From: Chloroflexota bacterium
GTDB lineage: Bacteria; Chloroflexota; Anaerolineae; Anaerolineales; Anaerolineaceae
Direction: 5' to 3'
Length of the DNA: 64,000 nt
Assembly (NCBI GenBank): GCA_016887485.1
Contig: CP069394.1
Span: 372,001-436,000, forward strand
Numbering within the stretch: the stretch's first letter is position 1; the number at the start of each line of letters is the position of its first letter. A program made the translations under genes and the position numbers. This document shows, one piece after another, positions 15,509 to 23,435 of this stretch. Below the pieces are notes generated by a model. That model ran no database searches and was not told the origin of the DNA. It was given only the letters and a program-made list of their open reading frames with translations.

Positions 15509-16885
15509 TTATTTTGAAAATATGGGATTCTGGATGGGATGGATCGTCTGGTGTTCCCGGGCCAGTGGACAGCCTCCGCCGCATTCGGGCAGGAACTCAC
15601 AGGTCAGGCAGCCCTCAGGCACGTCGCTCCGATTGCGGAGTGAGAGCGCCAGGGGGTGTTCCCAGATCGATTTCCAGGGGTCCTGGAGCATATTGCCCAG
15701 GGCTTGATAATAGGATTGGCAGGGGATGACATCCCCGTTGGGTTCAATACACATGTTATAAAGTGCTGCTGTACAACCCTTCACGCCCAAATCCAATTGT
15801 AAGGGGTTGAAATGGCAGTATTGGGTGGGGGTGTACCAGATCAGACGCTGTCCCTGAGCTTCTGTGAGCTCACGGGCGATTTCCAACAAAGGGGGCAGGT
15901 TTTCTTCGGCCAGGCCGGTATCGACCTCTTCGCCTTTGCCGGAATAGATCAGGGCATTCAGACCAACGGTTGGCACACCAAGCTCGCCCAGGAAATGCAG
16001 AGTCTCTTTAACATAGAGGCTGTTGTGAGTCAGCAGGGTGGTGTTGGTCATGATATAGAGGGGTGACGCGATCACATTGCGCACCCCGGCAACGGTCTGT
16101 TCCCAGGCGCCTTTCGAGGCTACCATCAGGTCATGGATGGCCGGGTCATGCGATTCGAGGGTGATCTGCACATGATCCAGTCCCGCGTCCACCAGGGATT
16201 GCACAAAAGCCGGATCTGCCAGCTTGCGGCCATTGGTGTTCAGGCCGGTGATCACACCCAGCGATTCGGCATAGGCAATCAGATCCGTCAGGTGGGGGTA
16301 GAGGGTGGGTTCGCCACCCGTGAAGACGATATGGGGAATGCGTTGATCCCAGACCCGGTCGATGACAGCTTTCCATTCCTCAAGGCTAAGCTCGGGATAC
16401 TGCCGTGAGCGGGCATTGTAGCAATGGCTGCAGTTGTTGTTACAGCGATAGGTGATGGCCAGGTCCATCCGGTAAGGCGCACTGGGTTTCGCACTGAAGG
16501 GCGCCATGGTTTCTAGGTCCAGTTCACAGACCGGACAAGCGCCATTGGGCCTCAGGAGTTCTTCAACTTGATTGATGAAGTCCATGAAGTCATTTTGGGC
16601 ATCTTTGGCCGAGACACTGAATTCCCGCTGCAAGGCTTTGGAGGCTGTCTCGGGGGTTAAGCCTTCGAGGTGAAAATATGTCATTGCCGCCGCAGAGGGG
16701 TTGAGATGCACAACCCGGTTGGCATTAACGATCAACAGCCCGCGCCCGTCCGGATCAATCCGAAGGTGAATGCGGGTTTTCTCGTCCTTGCCCTCACGCC
16801 GGTAATGATACAGCCCGGTTTTGGGCAGGGGCGTGCGTTGAAAGATCTTGGTCAATTTTCCAGTAAACGAGTTTGATGGTTTCAT
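15509..16885 (-). CDS. Radical SAM/SPASM enzyme with N-terminal PqqD-like domain
   Basis: A 458-residue enzyme. Residues ~38-112 resemble a PqqD/RRE peptide-recognition domain (IHLRIDPDGRGLLIVN, VVHLNPSAAAM). The radical SAM core has CNNNCSHC at 148-155 for the 4Fe-4S cluster and TGGEPTL at 189-195. The C-terminus is a SPASM domain with C371, C379, C389, C426, C429, C435 and C439, spaced as in enzymes that bind auxiliary clusters. Members such as PqqE, AlbA and anSMEs modify peptides or proteins by radical chemistry, often at cysteine. The gene follows the DUF2207-like protein with the Cys-Ala tail by 57 bases, which makes that tail the obvious candidate substrate. The ATG at 16885 has no ribosome site except AGGAG inside the hairpin at 16898-16924. 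Confidence 0.9.
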   Translation of the reverse strand: MKPSNSFTGKLTKIFQRTPLPKTGLYHYRREGKDEKTRIHLRIDPDGRGLLIVNANRVVHLNPSAAAMTYFHLEGLTPETASKALQREFSVSAKDAQNDFMDFINQVEELLRPNGACPVCELDLETMAPFSAKPSAPYRMDLAITYRCNNNCSHCYNARSRQYPELSLEEWKAVIDRVWDQRIPHIVFTGGEPTLYPHLTDLIAYAESLGVITGLNTNGRKLADPAFVQSLVDAGLDHVQITLESHDPAIHDLMVASKGAWEQTVAGVRNVIASPLYIMTNTTLLTHNSLYVKETLHFLGELGVPTVGLNALIYSGKGEEVDTGLAEENLPPLLEIARELTEAQGQRLIWYTPTQYCHFNPLQLDLGVKGCTAALYNMCIEPNGDVIPCQSYYQALGNMLQDPWKSIWEHPLALSLRNRSDVPEGCLTCEFLPECGGGCPLAREHQTIHPIQNPIFSK

Positions 16886-16897
16886 TAGGTATGAGAG

Positions 16898-16924
16898 GCT
16901 CCTGGCGCAATGTGCGCCAGGAGC
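16898..16924 (-). promoter_or_regulatory. Intercistronic hairpin holding the radical SAM ribosome site
   Basis: A perfect 12-bp stem (GCTCCTGGCGCA, 16898-16909, with 16913-16924) and a 3-base loop lie between the DUF2207-like gene and the radical SAM gene. No U-run follows, so it is not a clear terminator. Read on the minus strand, its 3' arm contains AGGAG, the only Shine-Dalgarno-like sequence before the ATG at 16885. The hairpin could lower translation of the enzyme relative to the upstream protein or protect the message end. Confidence 0.6.
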
Positions 16925-16942
16925 GATATAGTTGGGTTATTG

Positions 16943-18700
16943 TTACCGGCCGCCGCCAGCACAAGCGCAGGCACAACCGGCACAGGCGCAGGCACAGGCA
17001 CAACCACCGCTGTGACCACCGCCGCCGCCTCGGAACCCGCCGCTGCCGGACTTGCTGGTAACGGGGATAGGGTTGGTGCGGGTGGTGACACTGCTGGTAA
17101 AGGAGGTCAGGTTGCCGACCACGCCGGCCGCCATGCCCGTCACACCATTGACCACACCAGCCGCGAAGTCTGAACCGGGGATGTGAGGCAATGAGGGCGA
17201 GCTGCTGCGTGAGCCGCCGGTGGACACCTTGCCAACCGAGGGTGTTGAGCCGCTCACCCGGCCAATATTGCGCCGATAGGTGGGTGAATAGCGGGGCCAC
17301 CAGATGGGTACGTAGACCGGGCCACCCACGAATGTTCGGCGGGTGCGTTCGGCATAGTCGTCGTCCAGCATCGTCCATTCCAGGGTCTGATCGTAGTACT
17401 CGCTCTTGACTTCAGGAGTCTGGGCTTCTTCCACCATCTTCCAGGCCCGGCGCATGATGTCTTCATAGTAGGCTATGGTTTCTTTGCGGCTGAAGCCTTT
17501 CATCTTGTTCGAAACGCTTTTTACCAGGTCCACCATCATCTTTTGTAAGGAGGTTCGCCGTTTCGCATCGGGCTCTTTGAAGGCATTTAGGAAATCAATC
17601 TCATATTGATGCAGTCCAGCCGGCAGCGGATCCGTGACCGTCAGTTTCAGGGGGTCGGATTGCTCCACTGTGGCGGCGTCCTTCTTAATCGTGCCAAAGA
17701 GGATCATGGTCATGATCTTATCCATCGGCTGTTCCATCAGGATGGCCGATTCGACTGCGGTGAGCCCGCGTTTAATGCCGTGTCCCTCAATTTTCATCTT
17801 GGGCGGCAGATATTTCATCTTGCGTTTCTTCGCGCCGACGGTGCCCTGATAGATACTCCAGCCGAAGATGGCCGTGAAGAGCAAGCCAAAGCCAAAGCAG
17901 CAGATATTGCTGCCAAAGGCATCAAAGATGAAGGGAATGATCCCGGATGAGCCACCTGGCGAGGAACTGCTGCCGCTGGGAATCGACTTCACAATGGTCT
18001 CAGCGGGGATATATTGATCCGGGAAGGCCGTGCCAAAGATATATTGTGAATGCAAGTCGGCGTTATCGGTATACCAGGAGTAGTACATCCGATCTTCTGC
18101 CGCAGTCCGTCCGATATCATCGGGTGTATCGGCACCTGGCCAATTCGCGGGGTAGTAATACACACCCTCATCGTCACCCACGCCCGGGGGAAGGATCAGA
18201 GTCGCCCGGTAGGCTGTTCCGCTGCTCTTGTCATAGGCGGAATCAAACCAGGTGGGGCTGAATTGGAAATTCGCATAGTTTTCACGGTCGCCATTGTCAT
18301 AGGGCGTGATGACATTCTCAACACCTGAAATCCAGGCAGTCACGGTACCGGTTTGTCCCGGGGGGATGGCTTTATCATCGAGATTCAGGGCGAAGCCATT
18401 GGTGACATAGGGCGAACTTTCCACTTTGGTGATCGCCTGACCATCAATTTCACCTTGAATGTTCTTAAGACTGTACGAGGAGGATGGCATGCCGATGTCA
18501 ACATACTCAATCGGTGCCCCCGTAGGTAGGTTCTGGAATTCAAATAAATACCAGATGGATAAGGTGCCATCCTCTTCAATATATGCTTCCACTTCCATTG
18601 CGGTGACTTTGAATGCGTAGTCCTGCGCCGAAACGGTCGCGGGCAGCGTAAAGACTCCCAATAGAACGACAATGAGAAGGATGAACTTCAGTTTCTTCAT
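16943..18700 (-). CDS. DUF2207-like membrane protein ending in a Cys-Ala repeat tail
   Basis: A 585-residue protein with a signal peptide (residues 1-25), an extracytoplasmic beta-rich DUF2207-like domain (~27-240, with GTLSIWYLFEFQNL and PPGQTGTVTAWISG), one membrane helix (~255-285), a basic stop (KKRKMK) and a cytoplasmic region containing GLTAVESAILMEQPMDKIMTMILFG, typical of the family. The last ~35 residues are Gly-rich and end in alternating Cys and Ala: cysteines at 567, 569, 571, 573, 576, 578 and 580, then GGGR. DUF2207 proteins commonly have glycine-rich tails, but here the tail is a cysteine repeat and the next gene is a radical SAM/SPASM enzyme, so post-translational modification of the tail is inferred. 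The zinc-ribbon gene ends four bases upstream; no Shine-Dalgarno of its own is obvious, suggesting coupling. Confidence 0.8.
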   Translation of the reverse strand: MKKLKFILLIVVLLGVFTLPATVSAQDYAFKVTAMEVEAYIEEDGTLSIWYLFEFQNLPTGAPIEYVDIGMPSSSYSLKNIQGEIDGQAITKVESSPYVTNGFALNLDDKAIPPGQTGTVTAWISGVENVITPYDNGDRENYANFQFSPTWFDSAYDKSSGTAYRATLILPPGVGDDEGVYYYPANWPGADTPDDIGRTAAEDRMYYSWYTDNADLHSQYIFGTAFPDQYIPAETIVKSIPSGSSSSPGGSSGIIPFIFDAFGSNICCFGFGLLFTAIFGWSIYQGTVGAKKRKMKYLPPKMKIEGHGIKRGLTAVESAILMEQPMDKIMTMILFGTIKKDAATVEQSDPLKLTVTDPLPAGLHQYEIDFLNAFKEPDAKRRTSLQKMMVDLVKSVSNKMKGFSRKETIAYYEDIMRRAWKMVEEAQTPEVKSEYYDQTLEWTMLDDDYAERTRRTFVGGPVYVPIWWPRYSPTYRRNIGRVSGSTPSVGKVSTGGSRSSSPSLPHIPGSDFAAGVVNGVTGMAAGVVGNLTSFTSSVTTRTNPIPVTSKSGSGGFRGGGGGHSGGCACACACAGCACACAGGGR

Positions 18701-18704
18701 TATT

Positions 18705-19073
18705 TCACCACTTTGGTTCTTCAGTCAGTTGGTAAGTAGTACCACAACTTGGACACTCGACCACCGGCGCACCAGCGACCATTTTGATGTCCTCGGCACT
18801 GAGAGGTGAGCCGCATGATTTACATTTGATCGTATCCATGTTTACATCACCCGGCAGATCAACCTGCAGATTTACAACCTGGTCACCAGCTTTTTGAGGC
18901 GGGGACAGCTTGGTACCAACAAAGATCAGCACGAATCCAATAACCATTCCGATCAGGCCGATAAATATCCAGCCAGGGGAACCTTCCGCGCTGAATGCAC
19001 CCAGGATGAACAGAAATCCGAAGATGATGAAGACAGCAGCCGTTATGAAAGCAATGATTCTTCCTGCACGCAT
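18705..19073 (-). CDS. Two-helix membrane protein with C-terminal zinc ribbon
   Basis: A 122-residue protein with two hydrophobic helices (about 7-27 and 35-53) and a C-terminal zinc ribbon: C84-x2-C87 and C107-x2-C110. GGAGG lies before the ATG at 19073. It is the first gene of the operon that continues through the Cys-tail membrane protein, the two radical SAM-like proteins and the methyltransferase; the next gene starts four bases after its stop. The ribbon should face the cytoplasm, where it could bind a partner or metal. The family is not recognised. Confidence 0.7.
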   Translation of the reverse strand: MRAGRIIAFITAAVFIIFGFLFILGAFSAEGSPGWIFIGLIGMVIGFVLIFVGTKLSPPQKAGDQVVNLQVDLPGDVNMDTIKCKSCGSPLSAEDIKMVAGAPVVECPSCGTTYQLTEEPKW

Positions 19074-19194
19074 AGGACCTCCAATATTGATTTATATTTT
19101 TTTCTCTATGGTTATTTTAGCCGAGAATGTCTTTCTGTACCTGAGAAAATCACAGGCTTTGATCCAACCAGTAAAAGACAGTGACCATATAGCG

Positions 19195-19230
19195 TATAAT
19201 AGATGTGTTTGAAATAAATTCATATCACCA
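19195..19230 (+). promoter_or_regulatory. Possible rex promoter with Rex-box-like sequence
   Basis: TATAAT at 19195-19200 is a good -10 hexamer; a -35 is not clear. Just downstream, TTTGAAATAAATTCATA recalls the Rex operator TTGTGA-N6-TCACAA but keeps only the central GAA and TTC parts. Autoregulation is common for Rex, so the site is worth noting, at low confidence. Confidence 0.3.
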
Positions 19231-19256
19231 GCTCTAATTATACAGGATACTGACTT

Positions 19257-19889
19257 ATGGCAGAAGTAATTGTCCCAGACATTGTAATCAGCCGGTTACC
19301 TTGGTATCTCCAGACTCTCAACCAGTTAGCACGACAGGGGATGCATACCGTTTCGTCAAAAATGCTGGCTGAACGGCTTGGTACGACTGCAGCCCAAATC
19401 CGTAAAGATCTGTCTTATTTTGGGGGATTTGGCAAACAAGGGACGGGCTATTCGATTTATTATCTGATCGAGCAACTTCAAAAGATCCTCAACCTTGACC
19501 GGGTTTGGCAGGTTGTGGTGGTCGGCGCAGGTGACCTGGGCCGGGCACTTACCCGCTATCAGGGCTTTGCCAGCCGCGGGATTGAGATTGGCCTGCTTTT
19601 TGATGTGGACCCAAAGGTGATTGGGACCCCCGTCGGTTCAGTGGTTGTTGAAGATGTGGCGGTTATGGAAGAGAAGATCCGGGAAAAGAATATAAAAATT
19701 GCCATTCTGACTGTACCTGCCCAAGCTGCCCAACAGACAGCAGATAAATTAGTCGCAGCCGGGGTTAAATCCATTCTGAATTATGCTCCGATCACGTTGA
19801 TCACCCCGGAATCAGTTCATGTGCAGCATATTGACCCTGTGCTCCACTTGCAGCGGATGATGTATTATCTGGGGGATTCCAAGCGCTAA
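19257..19889 (+). CDS. rex: Redox-sensing transcriptional repressor Rex
   Basis: A 210-residue protein, the usual Rex length. The N-terminal winged helix ends in the family signature TAAQIRKDLSYFGGFGKQG (near residues 44-62), and the Rossmann NAD(H)-binding motif GAGDLG is at 90-95. The C-terminal NYAPITL and HIDPVLHLQRMMYYL segments, including the domain-swapped dimer helix, are also typical. Rex represses fermentation and respiration genes and leaves DNA when NADH rises, which fits an anaerobic lifestyle. It is transcribed away from the radical SAM operon, and its stop overlaps the stop of the convergent membrane protein gene by four bases. Confidence 0.95.
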   Translation: MAEVIVPDIVISRLPWYLQTLNQLARQGMHTVSSKMLAERLGTTAAQIRKDLSYFGGFGKQGTGYSIYYLIEQLQKILNLDRVWQVVVVGAGDLGRALTRYQGFASRGIEIGLLFDVDPKVIGTPVGSVVVEDVAVMEEKIREKNIKIAILTVPAQAAQQTADKLVAAGVKSILNYAPITLITPESVHVQHIDPVLHLQRMMYYLGDSKR

Positions 19890-20704
19890 CTTTTTAGCGG
19901 GGGATTTTCAAGCAATGACAAAAGAATATCGGCATTTTCCAATTGGTTGATTGGCAGAGAGATCAGTTCGCGCGATGAGGTTTTTTCCAACAGCGCGAAT
20001 TTTCTTTTCCTGAACTTTGGCTCAATATCCTGCCAGTAATAGGGCATTTTCTGGATCAGAAGGGCCTGAGGGGTAGCAACCAGGTCTCGATGGAAGGTGA
20101 TTTTTTCTCCTTGCCAAAGGGCCTGTTGAGCCCTTTGGAACAGCCTGGGGAGGATAGCCTCACGGCAGCGGAGGATCAGTTCCTGAGAGTTGGTGACCTG
20201 GTCTGTGATTTGGAAGGTTTCCTCATCAACGGTCTCAAACTCAGCTCTGGATTGGACGTCAATAACGCTGGTGGCAAATTTGATCAGGTTGATTCGGGCA
20301 TCCAGACGGGTAATTGAATCCCAAGGAATATTCTTGTGATTCTTTCCATTCTTGAAGCTCAAACCTGAGGAGCCAATCTCAATCCCATCGTATCCGTGGC
20401 GTGTGGTGAGAAGGAGAATGAGTGACCCTATGATTAAGCCACCGATAAAGATCAGCAATGGAATGGGGAGGGTCCGAAGGATCACGGCGCGACCGAAGCG
20501 TTGTATGGCGGTCCAGGTGATGAAAGCTCCATAGAACAGGGCAATGATTGCAACCAGGATCAGCAGAATCCCAGTCGGGATCCCAATGGTCCGTTTGAGA
20601 TTATGAAAGCGAATGGGATAGAAACTGACCAACCCGTCCTGCCTCACAGGCTGACCTGGCGAATTTTGGTTACGCTTTGGCTGGGTCGAGACGGGTTTGG
20701 TCAT
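19886..20704 (-). CDS. Membrane protein with a possible PH-like domain
   Basis: A 272-residue protein with a polar N-terminus (residues 1-40), two membrane helices (about 40-66 and 80-100) and a soluble C-terminal part of about 170 residues. The segment GIEIGSSGLSFKNGKNHKNIPWDSITRLDARINLI has the pattern seen in bacterial PH-like (bPH) domains: a beta hairpin, then an IPWDSIxxL motif. The gene follows mreB by about 12 bases on the same strand, so they are likely co-transcribed. No specific function is recognised; a role near the membrane or cell wall is a guess from the neighbour. Confidence 0.55.
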   Translation of the reverse strand: MTKPVSTQPKRNQNSPGQPVRQDGLVSFYPIRFHNLKRTIGIPTGILLILVAIIALFYGAFITWTAIQRFGRAVILRTLPIPLLIFIGGLIIGSLILLLTTRHGYDGIEIGSSGLSFKNGKNHKNIPWDSITRLDARINLIKFATSVIDVQSRAEFETVDEETFQITDQVTNSQELILRCREAILPRLFQRAQQALWQGEKITFHRDLVATPQALLIQKMPYYWQDIEPKFRKRKFALLEKTSSRELISLPINQLENADILLSLLENPPLKS

Positions 20705-20716
20705 TAAGTTTGTCCT

Positions 20717-21727
20717 TTATGACTTGGGGGGAAGATTTCGGCTGAGCTCATCCATCATTGAGAAGGCTTTGGCCGCTCCTTCCACCACACAGGTCGTGGG
20801 GTTATCCACCAAATAAGCGGGAATACCGAGGGCTTTGGTGAGATACTTGTCAATCCCGCGCATCAGGGCTGTGCCGCCACACAGGGCCACCCCGCGGTCG
20901 ATGATGTCGGAGATCAACTCCGGCGGGGTCTTTTCCAGCACGTGCCGGATCATGGTGACGACTTCTTCGAGTGGTTTTTGCAGGGCTTCGACGATCTCAT
21001 CTGTGGTCAGAAGCACGGGTTTGGGCAGACCGCTGACCTGGTCCTGGCCCTGGATTTCCATAGAGTGTTGCTCATCCTGCGGGATGGCTGCGCCAATTTT
21101 AATTTTCAATTGTTCAGCGGTGGGCTGACCAATGATGAGCCCATATTTATGGCGGACGTAATCAATGATGGAGTCATCCATCCTGAGGCCGGCCATCTGA
21201 GTTGTCTCAGCGGAAACGATGCCATTCATTGCTAAAACGGCTGCCTGAGATGTGCCGCCGCCCAGACTGACGATCATGTTACCGGTAGGGGTGCTGATGG
21301 GCAGATCCACGCCGATGGCGGCTGCCAGGGGCTGCTGGATCAGGTTGACATCCCGGCTGCCAGCGCCCAGCCCGGCTTCATAGACCGCGCGGCGCTCGAC
21401 ACTGGTGATCCCATAGGGGATGGTGACCATCAAATTGGGGCGGAAGAGCAGCATCCGTCCGGTTACGCGGCGAACCAGCTCGCGCAGCAAGTTTTCGGTG
21501 ATTTCAAATTCCGCGATGACGCCGTAGCGCATCGGATGGTTGACCTCAATGGTGTCGGGGACACGGCCCAGCATATCCAAAGCGGATTGGCCGATTTCCA
21601 CCAGTTTTAACTCCTCCAGGAGGATGGCAACCACGGTAGGTTCTTGAATGAGGATGTCTTTGCCTTCGGCAATCCTGGTGTTAAGGGTACCCAGGTCGAT
21701 TCCGAGTTCGTGTGAGAGTCCTGCCAT
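20717..21727 (-). CDS. mreB: MreB/Mbl rod-shape-determining actin homologue
   Basis: A 336-residue actin-fold protein. The phosphate-1 motif GIDLGTLNTR is near residue 9, phosphate-2 is IVSLGGGTSQ near residue 153, and the adenosine motif is GVALCGGTALMRGID near residue 285; HPMRYGVIAEFE near residue 65 is also typical. MreB forms membrane-associated filaments that guide cell wall elongation. AAGGAAGG precedes the ATG. No mreC, mreD or rodA follows; the downstream gene is a membrane protein of unknown function. Family proteins of this kind are often present in several copies in Chloroflexota, so this may be one of several paralogues. Confidence 0.9.
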   Translation of the reverse strand: MAGLSHELGIDLGTLNTRIAEGKDILIQEPTVVAILLEELKLVEIGQSALDMLGRVPDTIEVNHPMRYGVIAEFEITENLLRELVRRVTGRMLLFRPNLMVTIPYGITSVERRAVYEAGLGAGSRDVNLIQQPLAAAIGVDLPISTPTGNMIVSLGGGTSQAAVLAMNGIVSAETTQMAGLRMDDSIIDYVRHKYGLIIGQPTAEQLKIKIGAAIPQDEQHSMEIQGQDQVSGLPKPVLLTTDEIVEALQKPLEEVVTMIRHVLEKTPPELISDIIDRGVALCGGTALMRGIDKYLTKALGIPAYLVDNPTTCVVEGAAKAFSMMDELSRNLPPKS

Positions 21728-21817
21728 AAAACCTTCCTTATAAGGTGTGGTTTCTATCTATGATCTGGGGTTTATTGTAACCGCAGATGGTCCAAAATTA
21801 TAGATATATCCAGATGA

Positions 21818-21847
21818 AAAAAACCCTGACCGCAGAGTTCTGTCAGG
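21818..21847 (-). terminator. Terminator-like hairpin in the mreB leader
   Basis: CCTGAC and GTCAGG (21842-21847 and 21825-21830) form a 6-bp stem; on the minus strand it is followed by GTTTTTTTC. It lies 90 bases upstream of mreB and just after a possible minus-strand promoter (TTCCAT at 21907-21902, 17 bases, TATAAC at 21884-21879). No gene upstream on this strand needs a terminator here, so it may attenuate mreB. Confidence 0.5.
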
Positions 21848-21941
21848 ATTGATCTCAAATGGTCGATTAATCCCGTTAGTTATACCGATATTCTATCATT
21901 TATGGAATAGGTCTTTGTTTGATGAATTCCTGATCACAGTC

Positions 21942-21969
21942 TTGGATGTTTTTCAGCAGGGGATATAAT
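21942..21969 (+). promoter_or_regulatory. folC promoter
   Basis: TTGGAT (21942-21947), 16 bases, TATAAT (21964-21969). The predicted start lies about 30 bases before the folC ATG, which has AAGGA in front. The rest of the 21728-22006 gap holds the mreB leader elements and nothing else recognisable. Confidence 0.6.
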
Positions 21970-22006
21970 AAACCCACGTTGCAATTCAGAGTAAAAAAGG
22001 ATAAAC

Positions 22007-23392
22007 ATGCAGGATTTAGAAACCCGTTATCAGGAGTCACTGGATTTCCTCTATAGTTTCATTGATTACAGTCTGAAAAGAAATTTTCGGAATGCCGCCG
22101 AGAAATTCAACCTTGACCGCATGCGTCACTTTATGTCCCTGTTAGGAGATCCGCAAAAGGACTATGGCGTCATCCACGTGGCGGGGACCAAAGGCAAAGG
22201 TTCGGTTTCTTCCATGTGTGCCAGTGTGCTCAAAGCGCAGGGTTATCGGACGGGGCTTTATACCAGCCCGCATATGGTGGACTTTACGGAAAGAATTCGG
22301 ATCAATGGCGAGGAGATTGGTCATGAGGATCTTGTCAGCCTGGTGGATGAACTTCGCATCGTCGCCGAGACGGTCCCAGAGATCACAACCTTTGAATTGA
22401 CCACGGCTCTGGCATTTCTTTATTTTTCCCGCCAGAAGGTCGATTACGCGGTTTTTGAGGTTGGCTTGGGCGGGCGGTTGGATGCGACCAATATCGTGGC
22501 CCCGATTGTCTCTGTCATCACATCTATTTCTTATGACCATACCAAAATCCTGGGCGACACCCTCAGCGAGATCGCCAGCGAAAAGGGCGGGATCATTAAA
22601 CCCGGCCGGCCGGTCGTGGTCGCGCCCCAAAAAGAGGAAGCCCGCCTGAAACTGGAGCAGATCGCTAGCGAACGTAGCGCCCCTTTGATCCAGGTCGGAC
22701 GGGATTATCTTTTTGCTGCTGATGCGCACAGCCTGAGCGGGCAGAGCTTCCTGGTTTGGACGCCGGATGAGCAGCCTATGGTGGATGAGTTCATTGAGAG
22801 CGGCGGCCGAGACCTTTGGAGCCCGATGCGGTTCCATATTCCGCTGCTGGGCTTCCATCAGGTGGAAAATGCCGCCACAGCTTTTGCGGCCCTGCAGACG
22901 GCGGAAAAATATGGCGTTGAATTGAGTCAGCAGGCCTATCAGGAAGGTTTCGCAGGTGTGGATTGGCCAGGCCGTATGGAAGTCCTGAGAAAGTCGCCTC
23001 CTGTGGTGGTGGATTCAGCCCACAACCGCTATTCAGCCCTGCGACTTCGGCAAGCGATGGATGACTATTTCCCCGGGCTGCCAATTGTGATGGTCTTTGG
23101 TGCATCGGAGGATAAGGACGTTAGCGGGATGTTCCAGGAACTGCTCCCCCGAGTGCGTCAGGTGATCACGACCCAATCCGTTCATCCCCGAGCTTATGAT
23201 GCGGTGGAATTGGTGGATATGATTCACCGCAGCGGACGGGCCGCCAAAGCCATTGTGCCGATCGAGGACGCGCTGGTTGAGGCTTTGCGTGAAGCTGGTA
23301 ATGAAGCGGTGGTGTTGATTGCCGGGAGTGTTTTTCTCGCTGCGGCTGCTCGAGAGGTGTTACCTAAACTCGGGAATAATGGTACGGAATGA
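22007..23392 (+). CDS. folC: Folylpolyglutamate synthase / dihydrofolate synthase
   Basis: A 461-residue Mur-ligase-family enzyme. The ATP loop is GTKGKGSV (near residues 59-66), followed by GLYTSPHMVDFTERI and FEVGLGGRLDATN, all family signatures; the C-terminal domain has DSAHNRYSALRL and VFGASEDKDV. FolC adds glutamate to folates, and in many bacteria also makes dihydrofolate from dihydropteroate, in the cytoplasm. The length is slightly greater than the usual 420-440 residues. It is followed 43 bases later by lon, probably on the same transcript. No other folate gene is in the window apart from the glyA-gcvT fusion. Confidence 0.93.
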   Translation: MQDLETRYQESLDFLYSFIDYSLKRNFRNAAEKFNLDRMRHFMSLLGDPQKDYGVIHVAGTKGKGSVSSMCASVLKAQGYRTGLYTSPHMVDFTERIRINGEEIGHEDLVSLVDELRIVAETVPEITTFELTTALAFLYFSRQKVDYAVFEVGLGGRLDATNIVAPIVSVITSISYDHTKILGDTLSEIASEKGGIIKPGRPVVVAPQKEEARLKLEQIASERSAPLIQVGRDYLFAADAHSLSGQSFLVWTPDEQPMVDEFIESGGRDLWSPMRFHIPLLGFHQVENAATAFAALQTAEKYGVELSQQAYQEGFAGVDWPGRMEVLRKSPPVVVDSAHNRYSALRLRQAMDDYFPGLPIVMVFGASEDKDVSGMFQELLPRVRQVITTQSVHPRAYDAVELVDMIHRSGRAAKAIVPIEDALVEALREAGNEAVVLIAGSVFLAAAAREVLPKLGNNGTE

Positions 23393-23435
23393 TAAAATTA
23401 AGCGAACTTATATTTAGAGATTTATTGGAGAGATT

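Noticed and set aside
16794-17378. A 194-codon minus-strand frame rich in Arg, Cys and Leu overlapping the Cys-tail region
   Set aside because: It is the out-of-frame shadow of the GC-rich repeat coding the Cys-Ala tail and the radical SAM start, with no ribosome site and unnatural composition.
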